Source: Calonectria ilicicola (Eukaryota > Ascomycota > Sordariomycetes > Hypocreales > Nectriaceae). Taken from it: DNA of 64,000 bases. The position numbers and the translations under genes were made by a program. The DNA lies in assembly GCA_020809705.1 (NCBI GenBank), contig CP085830.1, forward strand, positions 5,022,001 to 5,086,000, read 5' to 3'. This document shows positions 22,880 to 35,117 of the stretch, one piece after another (position 1 is the stretch's first letter; each line of letters opens with the position of its first letter). Under the pieces are notes generated by a model, which had not been told where the DNA came from, searched no databases, and saw only the letters and a list, made by a program, of their open reading frames with translations.

Positions 22880-23285
22880 GTGATGTCAAGATACTAGTTG
22901 CAAAAAGGCAAGTTTCACTGGGGCCCAGGCAGATCTCACAATAGATGTAACCACTTTAATATTTATGAACAAGAAGCCAAGATTTACCGTTTATAAAAAA
23001 CTATTAGCACTTGATCAAGCCTTTCAGGTGGTCTTGCAAGTCTTTTGGACTTGCTTGGGAGGCGATCCCGAACAGGAGCCAGTCATAGTGAAAATTATTA
23101 ACCATACAAGCATTAGATTCTGGAAATGTCATATCACCAAATATTTAATTAGAAAGTAAATGTGCCTAAATTGGCTTTCGATAGATAGATGTATCTCAGA
23201 GTAATTGATGTTCTTCATGATCAGTAGGATAAATTGAAGCCATATCAATCAGCTCTCATCAAACAATATTAGGCAGGCATTCGTT
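22880..23285. other. Convergent intergenic region
   Basis: About 400 bp of AT-rich sequence between the MFS gene and the end of the NLR-like gene. Nothing recognised. Confidence 0.4.
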
Positions 23286-26200
23286 CTATTCAGAATCCGG
23301 GTCCGAAGAGTTAGAGGTATCCGAAGATTCAGAACGAGTATCTGCATCAAGATCCTTGAATTGCTCTCCCGTCTGTTTAAACTCATGTCCCGAGTAAGGA
23401 TGTATCGCAGCTCTGTTGTCGTAGCATTTGAAACAGAGGTCAAAAACATCACATTTAAGGCACTTGTATTGAAATCCCCGAATGTCCTAGATATTTTGAT
23501 CAGTAACGAAGTTTATACTCATTGTACTTTTTTTTGCTTTGTCTTTTGTAAAGAAATAAATCAAAACATATGATATACTCACAAGATAACAGGCATCACA
23601 ATATGATGATTGAACAACAGCTTCCTTTGAAGTATATTCTTCCACTTTTGTATCTAAATGATCAAATGGATTAGTTGGTTGGAGTAAGTCGATTATGTTT
23701 GCTGATCGGCCACAAAATCTTGCAATTTTCAGAGGCGTCCACTTCTCATCGGCGATGAGACCCACGGCAGCAGGATCTGCGCTGCTATCAATCAAGAGCC
23801 TTATTGTCTCAGTGTAGTCGGCATCTTCTGTTGAGAAGTCCTCCGATATACCTGGGCTGCATCCATATGCTGCCCAACAGAGGGGCGTCCAGCCATTTTT
23901 ATCTGGGACATCAATTATTTCGTGTTCAGCTAAAAGCCCTATGATTTTTTGAACAACTTTAGCCCTGCCTGCCTGTGCGGCCCAATGCAAAGCGGCTTTT
24001 CCCATGTTATCTTGATCACGTATATCCCCGCCATTCTCCAGGATAAGGACAAAGTTTTTAATGCCATTGTGCGCAGCGAAATGTATAGGAAGACGACCCA
24101 TATCATCCTTGCTATTCACATTTGCTCCCCGGTCAAGCAGTAGACCGATTTGCACTTTTGATCCCCGCAGGGCTGCTGCGTTTATTACAAACTTTAGTAG
24201 CCCAGCCTCAGTTGATACCTCGGCACCATTGTCTAGAAGATATTGGACAATTTCTTCGGTACTATCTCCTCCTGAGGAAGAATCGCTAAATGGTTCTAAG
24301 AAGGCGGATTGCAGTGGCGTGCCAGCTTCCCCTTCACATCGTTGGTTGACATCAGCTCCATGATCTATGAGAAGCCGTATCATTTTGAGGAGGGAGTTCC
24401 GGCATGCCTGATGGAGAGCCGCGCCATCTCTTGGCGACATGACGTTGACATTAGCACCTTTCTTAATAAAGAACTCTACACGCTCCATGTTGCCTCCACT
24501 AACCGCTAGTGTAAGCGGAGTATCACGATATGGGTCTGTTTCGATCTCCAAGTTAGCTCCTGCATTGAGAAGCCGCTCTAGGTTATCCAGCGGCACAAGT
24601 TCATCATGCAGGCATGTCCAACCGTTTTCGTTAGTTTGATCAAGGTCAATCCTAGAAGCATATTCTAATAGGATCGGCAATTTGTCATTTCTGGCTGCCA
24701 TATTCAGTAGTGTCGTACCGCCGTGGGCACATTTGAGGTTTGCGCCATGATCCACAAGCATTCGGGCGCCATTTGTAGATCCGAAGGATACGGCAAAGTA
24801 CAGAGCCGTGCGTCCCATGGCATCGATACCTTCCTCGCTCACCATGTCTGCAGTTGCATGATAGTCTAGAAGAGCCCGCAGACTATCATCATAGCTATTA
24901 TCCGCTGCGCGCATGAGGGGTGTGAAACCGTTCCAAGTGGTATCAGGGTTGGCGCCTTTTTCCAACAGTTTCCTGAGATTTTTAGGATAAGGTACAGAAA
25001 GATACAACGGAGTGGCACCGAAAGAGGTTTTAACATCTATTTCCGGATTTCTTTTAAGTAACAATTCAAGAAGACGGCTATCCTCTTGACGTGCAGCGTA
25101 GTGCAGCGCACAGAATCCATCAGAAGATTTAGCATCAATATCTGTGCCGTATGAAAGCAATAGGTCGAGAATATCCAGCTTTCTTTCTGTTGGAATATGG
25201 GAATCGATCAGTTGAAGTAGGATTGGAGGGTTGATTAGGCTAATGTTGGGATTCGCGCCTCGATTGAGTAGAATTTTGCACACACCCAGATGGCCCTGAA
25301 CAGCAGCGCATCGTAGAGCCGTACCCGTTGATTCTGATCTTATCATATCAACTTTAGCGCCATTTCCAATTAAAAGCCTCACGCAACCCTCAAATCCGGT
25401 GTAGGCTGCGATAAGAAGAGGTGTCCAATCTGTGAGTTCGTTGTCCTTGGTGATTTCCATGTTAGGATCTGCGCCCAGTTCGAGGAGAACTTTCACAACC
25501 GCAGGATTTCCCCAACAACTGGCTAGGTAAAGTGCTGTGAAGCCATCCTCATCAAAAGCTTCTATATGGTCTCTGCCTTCCTGGACCAAAGTTTTCACCG
25601 CCTCTGGATGACCTTTGCCAGCAGCAGCAAGAAGAGGGGTTCTATTCCAGCGACCACGGAAGCCGACATCTGCACCGTGTTTTATCAATGTCCGAATAGT
25701 TTTCGGGTCACCAAAGGACGTGGCATGGTATAACGGAGACTCCTCTGAGTATAAGGTAGATTCATCAGTGGGGTCAGTTGGAAACCCCAACTTGAGCAAC
25801 TTCTCCAGAAGGATGCTGAGGCCTAGCCAAGACGTTCGATACATTAAAGCTGGTGGCCATGGGATATTTCGAGGGGAGTGGCTCTGGGAAACAACATAGT
25901 CCAAAAATTCAATCTGATTCTTTTCGTCTCCCTGAGAACTGAACGCTAGGAGGACATCGAGAAGCTTAGTTTCGGTGCACTCTATGTTTTTAAGGAGGTC
26001 GTAGACCGGATTTATTTGATTGTTCAATGCTGCGTTACAAATTCCTTGCCATACATCGCTTTCGCTTCGCGGATTTATCGCATCAAGAATGTTAAATCCA
26101 GCGAGGAGGGGAAACATGGTTTCTGGGCAATCAATACTTCTTGTGACGGGATTAGAAAGTATCCAGAACCCTTTTGCTAAATCTCGAGATAGGTCGCTTG

Positions 26201-28983
26201 ATATGCTTTGCAATAACCGATTGGGGCGAGGAAGGCTAAGGCTGTAGTGGTATGGCCATGCTTGGAGTGCGTATGAAATGAAGCCCTCTTGATATACAAA
26301 TGGCGCGATTTCTAATTTTTCAGACTCATAAGATTGTAGCGAAGACCTGAAAAATCCTTGCATGTCAATCTGAGAAAGGTAATCAATGCATTGAGTTGTG
26401 ATCGTGAAATGAGCCGTTTGCCGTATATCTTCCCAGAGATATTTCGATCCGCCTGGCAGCGTTTTCGAAGAACTTCCACGCAAAACATCTCTTATACGAG
26501 GGTTTCGGATACTGAATTCACCGCTCTCGAATTCTAAAATCCCAGCGAGCCAGCTCTTAGCTTGTGATATCACGACAGTGATATCAAACAAGTCAGGTGA
26601 AAAATTGGTCGATTTTGCGCCTGAACCAAGGCAAAGAACCGTGGCGATTTCCGAAGTAGTGAGCGGACGAACAGAGTAAAGCACCCATAATAATAGCTGG
26701 CGTAGGATGTCTTGCTCAGGAATATCCCGAAAAATGTGATCCAAGAGCTTTTCCAATTGAGTGTCATCGTGATGATTTGACGATTGAATCTCGGATTGCC
26801 CAAGCAAAGTTTGAATAGACACCTTTGCGAGCCAATGGGGATTCCTACAAATTTGTTCAAATATTATGTATTTAATGAGAGGCTCACACTTAGCCAGATC
26901 CTGTAGTCCTTCTTGGACTATCCTTCGATGCAATTTGAGTTCCGGTCGCACTCTGCTTAAGGTCTCCAAGTTATATCTGTCATCTAATGTATCCACTGGA
27001 TCCAAGTCTGACGCGGCGAGACTAGCGTGTATCAAACCTAGACTTGAGAGTTCGGAAGTGATCGTCTCTGATTCACCGCTAGTGAGAACAACTTTCCAAG
27101 GATACTCGCATGTTTCGGCATTATACTTGAATGAGTTAAGAAACAATTTCCGAGATGCTTCGGTACATTGATCGAAGTTGCTGATGACTAACATGACGTC
27201 GTCAACCGGATCGCAGAACCTGAAATGGTGAAGCCAAGTGAGAAGATCAGCCTCTGTCCAACCTGGCTCTTTCTCTTGTTGCTTGATAAACCGTTTATTC
27301 ATGGACAGCTGGGGATATTGACAAAAGATCTGTGTCAAAAAGGTGGAAAGCATATGCCCGATGCTCTGACGGCGTGAATCCCACTTATGAAACGAGAAAT
27401 AGAGCACGATGGTTCTTTCTCTTGCTTTTTTGGTCGCATCATCCAACGTCATAAATATTTTCTCAGAAATCTCGCGGATACGATGGGTTCCATGGACATG
27501 TAAAATTTTAGGTCCATTGTAGTCGAGCCAAGCACGAAATTCAGTTGACGTTGAAATTAGGTCGGGTTCTGGTGCAACCACGAACGGGTATTGTGGAGGA
27601 ACTAGGGACATTAGCTTCCTTTCCCACTGGAGTTGGCTTAAATCTTCTCCATTATTATATAAATCTATAGGAATAAAGTTTTAGCATCACATGGAGTATG
27701 GTGGGGGATGTGATTTGAACCTTACTTCGTAATAAAGATTGAATGGACTCTGACAAAATCTTGTAATAATTACCAGCCTGAGCTATACGCCGCTCAAAGG
27801 GAACACCCATTGTTCCCGTCAGTTCATCAAAAACCTTTATGGAGTTTTTAGAATTGTTTTTCCTTTTTGAAAGCTCGTAAAAAGATTTAACTGGAATTGG
27901 GACATTACCTGTCTGGTTGGTGATCGCTTCAATAGATCAGAGAAGATACTAATGATCCTGCTTCGAAAGGCGATTTTGGATAATGTAAACTGGTCGTTTA
28001 TGGCTAAAATAGCCTTGGCGAAATGTGCTATTGAAGTCAATAGTGGAGCCAAGCAAGCTTTATTTTGTCCTTCATGGGCAAAGAGGAAGCGAGCGAGTTT
28101 ATTTTCCATATCTAGAGGATCAATGCTCCGATGAAAGCAATCTGAAAATACCTAATACAAGTTTCATCAGAACGAGTTATTTCAAGCTACAAGTGACTAA
28201 CCAAAATTCGACTCAATTCGTATATTCTCAATGATGAGCCTGGTCCAAGTGCTGCCACCGTCAAAACCTATAAATAATATTAACAATCATGGTCTTTATA
28301 TTCACACTCCGCAAGACGGAAACCTACATGCTTTGCAAGTGTCCCCCCGATATCATAGGCAACAAACACAATCAATCGCTTCTGTTATCAAATTTAGTAA
28401 GGCACTGATCGAGAATAATTAGCTTAGGGAAAGCCCGACTATGACGCACCTGTGTTGCACTCTTTATAGTGGCAGCCAGAGCCGTCAAAAGTTTCGAAGC
28501 ACATTCCCGAATAGATTTATGAGTTTCTTGTCCCGAAAAAAGATCGCCAATGTTGTACTCAAACCCAAAAATCCTAGATTCGTTTTTGAGACTTTTCGCA
28601 AGTCGAATGACCCACTCATTAAGTCCCCAGGCGTCCTCTGTATCATCGTGGGCCGGTAGTGTTCCACAAACACCGGGAACTATTACAAAGCTACAATGCG
28701 GGAATGTCAATTACAGCTCACAAGCCAAGGTTCACAGGACTTACTCTAGAGCGGGTAAGGAGTCGATTTCAACACCCTTATCCGAATTCTTTCCATCCGA
28801 ATCTTCCCACAGAAGGCGCAAAGGCTCGGTATCGAGATCGGGTTCTTGTACTACATCTGAGGCCGGGGGATCAGAATATGTGACATTAGCCGCTTCTGGT
28901 ATTGAATCACGAGATGACCCTGAAGCGACCGATGCCGAGGATGATGTTAGGTCGAGGGACATGATGATTTCTCCCCCAGACAT
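23286..28983 (-). CDS. NLR-like protein: hydrolase-like / degenerate NTPase / ankyrin repeats / ZZ finger
   Basis: Eight exons (28983-28745, 28690-28450, 28381-28328, 28267-28202, 28151-27909, 27834-27726, 27664-23583, 23486-23286) join in frame to 1744 aa. Residues 1-80 are acidic and Ser-rich. Residues 80-230 resemble the alpha/beta-hydrolase N-terminal domain of fungal NLRs (DFVIVPGVCGT, then VFVAYDIGGTLAKH), with Asp170 where a nucleophile Ser would be. Residues 336-960 correspond to the NACHT/STAND region, but the P-loop is degenerate (KILHVHGTHRIREISEKI, no GxGKS); MLVISNFDQC fits Walker B. About 20 ankyrin repeats run from 959 to 1653. The last 75 residues form a ZZ zinc finger split by the final 96-bp intron (YCDACYL then CLKC, CFKC). 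These are intracellular sensors for allorecognition or immunity in fungi. It is divergent from the 306-aa gene. Confidence 0.88.
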
Positions 28984-29573
28984 GAAGCGTCTACGTCCCC
29001 AAAAAGGTTTTCCCGCACGAGGGGCGCTTTAATCTCGGTCAGTGTATTGTGCGATTTAGTACGCCAATTCGATGAGAGCTGAGGTGCGGGGGAAAGCTGA
29101 AAGTGGGACGTGCATGCTCAATAAACGCGCACGTAACTGGGTTGGGCCACCATGAGGCCTTGATCTGCAGATTGATTTCCAAGCCTGTCAGACATATATA
29201 CACCCGCTGAACATGGTAAGAGTTATTAAATCAGAATGATTTCTTACCTTAATCATCTGCTAAATGGAATGTTTATCTCGATTCCCGATTGTGTGCCCTT
29301 GCTGTTCTCCGGTTTCGTCCTTTCTCCGCAGCCTCGTTCACGATTTGGATGAATTTTTAAAGTCTGGTGACATTCTGAATCAGGCAGCAGCATGCATGTA
29401 AGAAAATAGCGCCCAGGATGGCTGAAAAATGTGACAAGAAACTTACAGGGGTTAGGACAAGAGGGAGGTCACGTCGAGGGTCGTCTTCCAAAGTCGTCCT
29501 GCCTAGGCTGTTGGTTCCATATTGTTCTAGCAGTCAACACAGCAAAAACATACTCATCCCGAGATAAATTGAA
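28984..29573. promoter_or_regulatory. Bidirectional promoter region between NLR-like and 306-aa genes
   Basis: About 590 bp separate the two divergent starts. No coding sequence is seen. Shared control of the two genes is possible by position only. Confidence 0.4.
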
Positions 29574-30494
29574 ATGGGCGATAACGAATACAATCCCACG
29601 CACGACGATGGTGTGCTCGATGCTAGTAACTCGGATTCAGATTTGGAGGAGTTTTCCGTAAGCCTCGAGCTGGAGAAAACAGGGGAACGCGGCAGTGGTT
29701 ACCATACTCGAAACGACCCCGCATCGCCCTTTCAACGCTCAACGGTCACCGAGCGTCGTGGAATCATTGAAATACGATGCAAATCTCGAGAAATCATCCA
29801 TGGGAATGTCTCAACTGATGACGAGGAGCGTGCCACATTGCTAGTTTACGACGTGCACCTAGACACGACTCGAAGATCGCGACGTGTCCTTTCTGCAAAT
29901 ATCGAGTTCGAGTTCAGTAGTTCAGAGCCTGGTTCTCCAGCACCAGAAGTTCAAGTTATTGCGCCCGCAGGACGCATGACTTTACAGCCCTCATCGCAGG
30001 AAGAATCAGTTACACACGGTAGTGAAGTCAATATTGGAACAGGACAATTGCCGGTCGATATTGGAGGCGCCGTGAAGTGGGAGAAGACAGTGAGCCGCAC
30101 TACGAGCGACGATGCCAGAGTGACTGGTTATATTTTCAGTGATGACTATGGAAGGGGCGTGGGTGCTAGTTGGGTTCTCCACGAGAATAGGACCACCAAT
30201 TCAGGCGTCCCTACATTTCTACGATGTGCTATACTTCTCAACAGGGGATGCAACGACGATAATTTCCAATGCAACCTGCAAATAAAGGCGGAAGCCGACT
30301 GGAAAACCGAAATGGGACGATTGATGGGCTCAACACCCCGGGATGACCCGTTGCTGTTTGATCCTGCATTAGCCCCTACAAACAAACTGTGCGGTACGGG
30401 GTACGACTTGGACAATCTTGGCTCAATCGACTTGGATAGATTTGTAAAGATATATTTTGATCAAGCATATAGGGCAAGGGATAAAACTGAATAG
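29574..30494 (+). CDS. Uncharacterised 306-aa protein next to NLR and S8 protease genes
   Basis: An intronless frame of 306 codons. The N-terminus is acidic and disordered; the body alternates hydrophobic and polar residues as in beta-rich folds (GIIEIRCKSREI, NIEFEFSSSEPGSP, GRMTLQP, GAVKWEKTV). Distinct segments are VGASWVLHENRTTNSGVPTF, FLRCAILLNRG, and a C-terminal GTGYDLDNLGSIDLDRFV. I recognise no domain. No signal peptide and no membrane helix are visible, so it is probably cytosolic. It lies 590 bp from the NLR-like start and 410 bp before the ankyrin-subtilisin gene. A partner or protease substrate in a cell-death module is possible but rests on position only. Confidence 0.75.
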   Translation: MGDNEYNPTHDDGVLDASNSDSDLEEFSVSLELEKTGERGSGYHTRNDPASPFQRSTVTERRGIIEIRCKSREIIHGNVSTDDEERATLLVYDVHLDTTRRSRRVLSANIEFEFSSSEPGSPAPEVQVIAPAGRMTLQPSSQEESVTHGSEVNIGTGQLPVDIGGAVKWEKTVSRTTSDDARVTGYIFSDDYGRGVGASWVLHENRTTNSGVPTFLRCAILLNRGCNDDNFQCNLQIKAEADWKTEMGRLMGSTPRDDPLLFDPALAPTNKLCGTGYDLDNLGSIDLDRFVKIYFDQAYRARDKTE

Positions 30495-30904
30495 AGATAA
30501 ACGCCAAAGTGACACTGGCACACGAGATAGCATGAAATAAAGGTGGTTCGTCGCTGTGGGGATAGAGCATCATCTGATAGTTCGTGCGATACCAAGTTAA
30601 TTCGAATTCACGGCATAAAGCCCAATCTCTCCTCCCAGACAGTTTTAGGCTGTATGCATTGCTGCCTGATTCAAAGATGACCCCGGCTCTAGTGACAGCC
30701 GAGTGATTTGAAGAACGCCCATCATTATTAGTAAGCGCTCGTTGACATGGGTTCAGACTGGGGGCCAGAAGCACCACAGCCTGTTCCTCCATCATCGCAG
30801 CCGAGCCTTCTTTGTTTTTTTTTTCTTTGCCTATTTTCACGATCCTTTTGGGAGACCGTGCAAATTCTTCATCCTCCAGCTGATATGAAATCGAATGCAT
30901 CGCC
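30495..30904. other. Intergenic region before the ankyrin-subtilisin gene
   Basis: About 410 bp, with a long T-rich tract near 30817-30835. Presumably the 3' UTR of the upstream gene and the promoter of the next. The opposite-strand frame across it looks like a shadow. Confidence 0.35.
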
Positions 30905-33900
30905 ATGAGCCCACAAATCGACGAAGAGCTGGATGAAGGCTTGCAGCCCCTAGCAGAATGGCAGGGAGCCAATGAGGCCGGTTTCAGGCCTGAGTATGAT
31001 TCGAGTGATGAGGATTCGGAAACCGACGACGAGGATGTAAGTGGTAACCAGAGAGGCAAAGTGTCCGTTGAGGTTCTTCTCGAAGATATTTTAAAAGAAA
31101 TAGACCAAGGAACACTTGATCTCTCCGATAAACATCAATTTGAGACATTCAAAACAACCAAAGGAGATGACCTTGGATCAAAAACGGGAAATCCGCTAAC
31201 TCCCACTGCGTTGCACATAATGGCTGCTCAAGAAAACCTCCCCAGGCTTGATTCAAGAATGGAGCCACTCATAAAGTTCTTGGCGGCACATCAGAACAAC
31301 CTCAAAGAGAAGGATCGCTTTGGCCGTACTCCACTTTCGCTTGCAATCGAAAATAAGAAAGAGAAGATGGTATTGTGGATGTGCGATGCACATAGTCGTG
31401 TCAGCAAAGTGCTTGACATGCGGACCAATGACAGAATGAATTCGAATTGTCTGCACATTGCGATCAATAAAAGGCTCAAATGTCTCAATCTCCTAATAAA
31501 TATAGCAGACGTTGCGACATTAATCTCGGCGGATGCCAATGGCAATACGCCTCTACATCTCGCTGTGGAATATAAGAAATGCAGGAAAGGCCAACTAGGC
31601 ATCATCGAACAAATCGTGGCGAAGACTGACCATGCAATATTAAACGGGTCGATGGACAAAGATTTCAACCAAAAAAGGCTTTCGCCACTTCGACATCACA
31701 AAGACAGTGTTCAAAATGCGATCAAACGAGAAAACGAGAAAAAGAAGAAGGCAAAGGGCAGGGACGAAGGGGACAAAAGCGCTAATAGGCGCCTTACTCC
31801 AGGAAGTGTTCTTTCTCCGCCCATAAGTGACACATCAGTGGGACACCCCAAGTCCAATTTACCTATGGGTTCATCTGTCAAAACCCCAAATGGGGTTAGC
31901 CGTCCCGAGAGGAGAACAGAGTCTCAAATGGACCCACGGACCAAGTATGGCGAGAAGCAAATACAGCCCTTGAGCAGAGTGAAAACAGCAGAGACTGGTG
32001 CGCCTAAAGCTAGTCAAATGTTAGACGACAAGAAAAGGCCTACTTTGGATGATCCGTCATTAATTGACGTGAAAGCGGGGACCTCCAGCGACTCCAAAAG
32101 CTCCAAGATTGACCAAGAAACAGTGAAGAACGTAGAACGCTTCCTAAAATTGCACTACCTACGGTCAAGAAGTTACAATGTTGCCATGGAAATTTTATAT
32201 GGCCATGACACGACACCAGGTGGGTTACTTATGATACGCCGTTCAGTCAATGCCATCTAAAACTAATCGTGGTTAGACAAAGAGGTTTTCTTTGACCTAG
32301 TTGGGCACTCCAACGTGACACAAGAGAAACTAGGTAATCTTTTATCGAAGCTCAAGTTTGAAGACGTGCTCCAATATGTCGCTATTCCAAGAATTAAAAT
32401 TACTTCGGATTCATCCAGTTCTAACAAAAAAGCTCCCGTAAAGCACAGTGCTCGCTCGTCAAAATTTGATGGCAATGGCAGACAAGATTTATGTTATATA
32501 TTTAATCAATTACGCCAAAAGGGTGTCGACACAATCCTCAAGGTAATTGTGGATGACTCGGATATCCCTGGCCATAGTGATGAGGCCATAGAGAAGGCGC
32601 TCGATCATTTTACGGATATCGAGGTTTGGGACTGGAAAAGGTTTGACTTGTGTTCTGAAGTGATATTTAGAGTTGCACCGAAAGCCCGAGAGGTCCACCT
32701 CTATTGGGGCGGCAATAATGCAATTCTGAGAGGCTGGAGCGAAGAAGAGGGTTTGAAAAAGCTGACCAATTTGAGAGAGGTCTATCTTCACGTTGAAGAG
32801 GTAGGAGCTCATTCATTTTCCCGTGTGTCCTCTAGGGACAAACTGTTACTATTAAAATGCAAATGACTAATATATAATACTAGGGCCTCGAATCGAGCTC
32901 ACGCACACAGAAAAACTGTGAAGAATTCGTCTGAAGAATGAGGAAGTTGAACCCTGAAGTCCGTATTCATACGAAAAGCCTAAACCTAAGACGAGAGACA
33001 CTCGGTATAAACCTCACTCAGGCTGATGAGTCTGTCAAACACGAGTGGATCCAGTGTATGGATGAGTTTCGCAAACTCATCTTCGATGCTGAAAAATACT
33101 ACGGGTATGATATAATTCAAGAAAAGATCGAACCTATCAAGGTTGCGCTCATCGACGATGGGGTGGATATCAAAGACCTAGCGTATAGTTTTATCGGTGG
33201 TCGAACATTTTGTACGCGTGATGAAGCACACAATTTGAGTGATCCGTACTATGTCTCAAGTACGGGCCACGGAACTATAATGGCGCAACAGATTTATCTT
33301 CTTTGTCCTCGAGCGCAATTTTACGTCCTTAGGTTGGAAGATCATGGCTTAGAGGGAGCCACCCGACAAATCACAGCTAGAAGTGCAGCTCAGGTGCGAT
33401 AGATTGTCTGACGGGATTTCAAATATTTCTAACATTCTGGGGTAGGCAATCCGTGCAGCTATCAAAAAGAAAGTTCACATCATTTCCATGTCTTGGACCA
33501 TCGATCCGCCCGAGGACGATGATGATAGGAGAACACTTGAAGATGCTATACAAGAAGCCGCCAAAAAAGACATTTTGATGTTTTGCTCAGCGAGTGATAG
33601 AGGAGCAAAACAAATAGAAACTTACCCAGGTAAGGCAACGCCCAAAATCTTCAAGATTGGTGCAGCCACGGCAGATGGCGCCACTGCCGCCTGGGTGGGC
33701 GACCCCAACAACGTCAGCTTCACTCTCCCCGGTAACAGGGTTGGGTTAGAAGTTACTCCTAATTTCAACGGGGCTGAAAGGGATGCGACTGGGTCCTCCG
33801 TCGCCACAGCACTAGCTGCAGGCCTGGCAGCTTTGATACTCTACTGCGCTCAAATACGGATAATGACCACTGACTCAGACCAAGCTCGTGGAGAATTCGA

Positions 33901-34096
33901 TAAGCTTAAAACCCATGAGCACATGATGAGAGCATTCAAAGATATCGGTACGACGGAGGAGAGTAATCACAAATTCATTACAGTATGGGAGTTGTTTGGA
34001 GAACAAGTGCAAAAGAAGGACCGGCGCGATACAGAGAATTGGATCGACCTCATTGCCGAGGTGGGGGATATTTTATGCAGAAGAATTCGTGTTTAG
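30905..34096 (+). CDS. Ankyrin-subtilisin (peptidase S8) protein with one in-frame TGA
   Basis: Four exons (30905-32219, 32277-32800, 32884-33393, 33446-34096) give 999 residues if the TGA at 32932-32934 (codon 630) is counted. The acidic N-terminus is followed by about four ankyrin-like repeats around 95-260 (PTALHIMAAQENL, FGRTPLSLAIENK, SNCLHIAINK, GNTPLHLAVEYK), a charged Ser/Lys linker, and a second folded region. The C-terminus is a subtilisin domain with its triad in order: Asp704 in VALIDDGVD, His742 in TGHGTIMA, Ser901 in TGSSVATALAAG. The TGA sits just before RMRKLNPEV, and no alternative acceptor avoids it. In Podospora, a subtilisin (HET-Q2) cleaves and activates the gasdermin HET-Q1; proteases of this kind cluster with NLR genes in fungi. 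The break would separate ankyrins from protease. Confidence 0.82.
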
Positions 34097-35117
34097 AAAA
34101 TAGCATTCACATCTTCTTAGGAGCTCGATCCGAATTCTGAGAGGGTCCAAACCACAAAGGTGACAATACAACTTGTTTATTCAAGGTTTGTAAGCTGTCT
34201 TCTTGGTCCTGCAGAAAAGAACAGGTGCTCTAACGCATACTTACCCCGAGGGGCTTTTCTGTCTATCAATGTGAATTTCATGACCAAAGTCGCACCAAGC
34301 AACTTCCCATTCTAGTTTACTCGTTGAAACGCAAGCGAGCATTTTAGTTATGAGGACATACACACCTTGGTATCAACCCCTCGCTCGAAGACGGTTCCTG
34401 GATCTTTGTTTGCTGCTCGAGAGGGAAAATATGAGTCTATTTGTAGATTTCTAGACTCTAACAAGAATCTAGATTCGGTCTATAGGTTCCCTCCGGACAA
34501 AATTAAAATGCCGTTTGCCCATGAGCGATTCCGGTCACTGTCCAAAAAGCGTACCGCGCGACAACTGTGTCGCGAAGTCCGAAACAGACGAAGCTCGGGT
34601 CAATTGTAGACCCGGTCTAGACTACATTCCAGCCACTAAAATCAATGCAAACCCTGTTCGTATTTGTTTGTCGAATAAGAAAGCTCAAAAAGCTTCGGAT
34701 TGAACTTTGAATCGGGGCTAGGCCGGGTGAACGGCACTCCAAAAACCTTACTCTTTCCGTACCGCGCGGTTAACCTCCGAAGATGCACAACGTCCAGCGG
34801 CATCGCGATACCAACGCTTCGATTCTAGAGTCTGCGTAACGATTTCGTAAACCGCCGTAATCAAGACGCTTACAAATGGTCGAATTTTCAATCTCGCGAG
34901 TGTCTAGCGCCAATTGAATGCCAGTCAATACGAATAATGCTGGGGACAATGAATAAAAAAAAACTCCATAATTTTGAAAGGCCATTATCAAGAGATAGAC
35001 CGTGTAAAAACTTAAAAGGGGCCTTCGGAATACCTCGAATATCAATCATTAATTCCTGAACTCATTCGATCCACGAGTCATTAATACAACACCCGTTTTC
35101 CAGTCCATCCATCAACC
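34097..35117. other. Intergenic region with a possible ankyrin-like remnant
   Basis: About 1 kb. A frame near 34370-34490 reads GSLFAAREGKYESICRFLDS, which looks like part of an ankyrin unit, but it is isolated and soon broken. The rest shows no gene. Confidence 0.3.

Noticed and set aside
30376..31059. Minus-strand frame of 227 codons near the S8 gene
   Set aside because: It overlaps the end of the 306-aa gene and start of the S8 gene and has Ser-rich text without a motif; a shadow.
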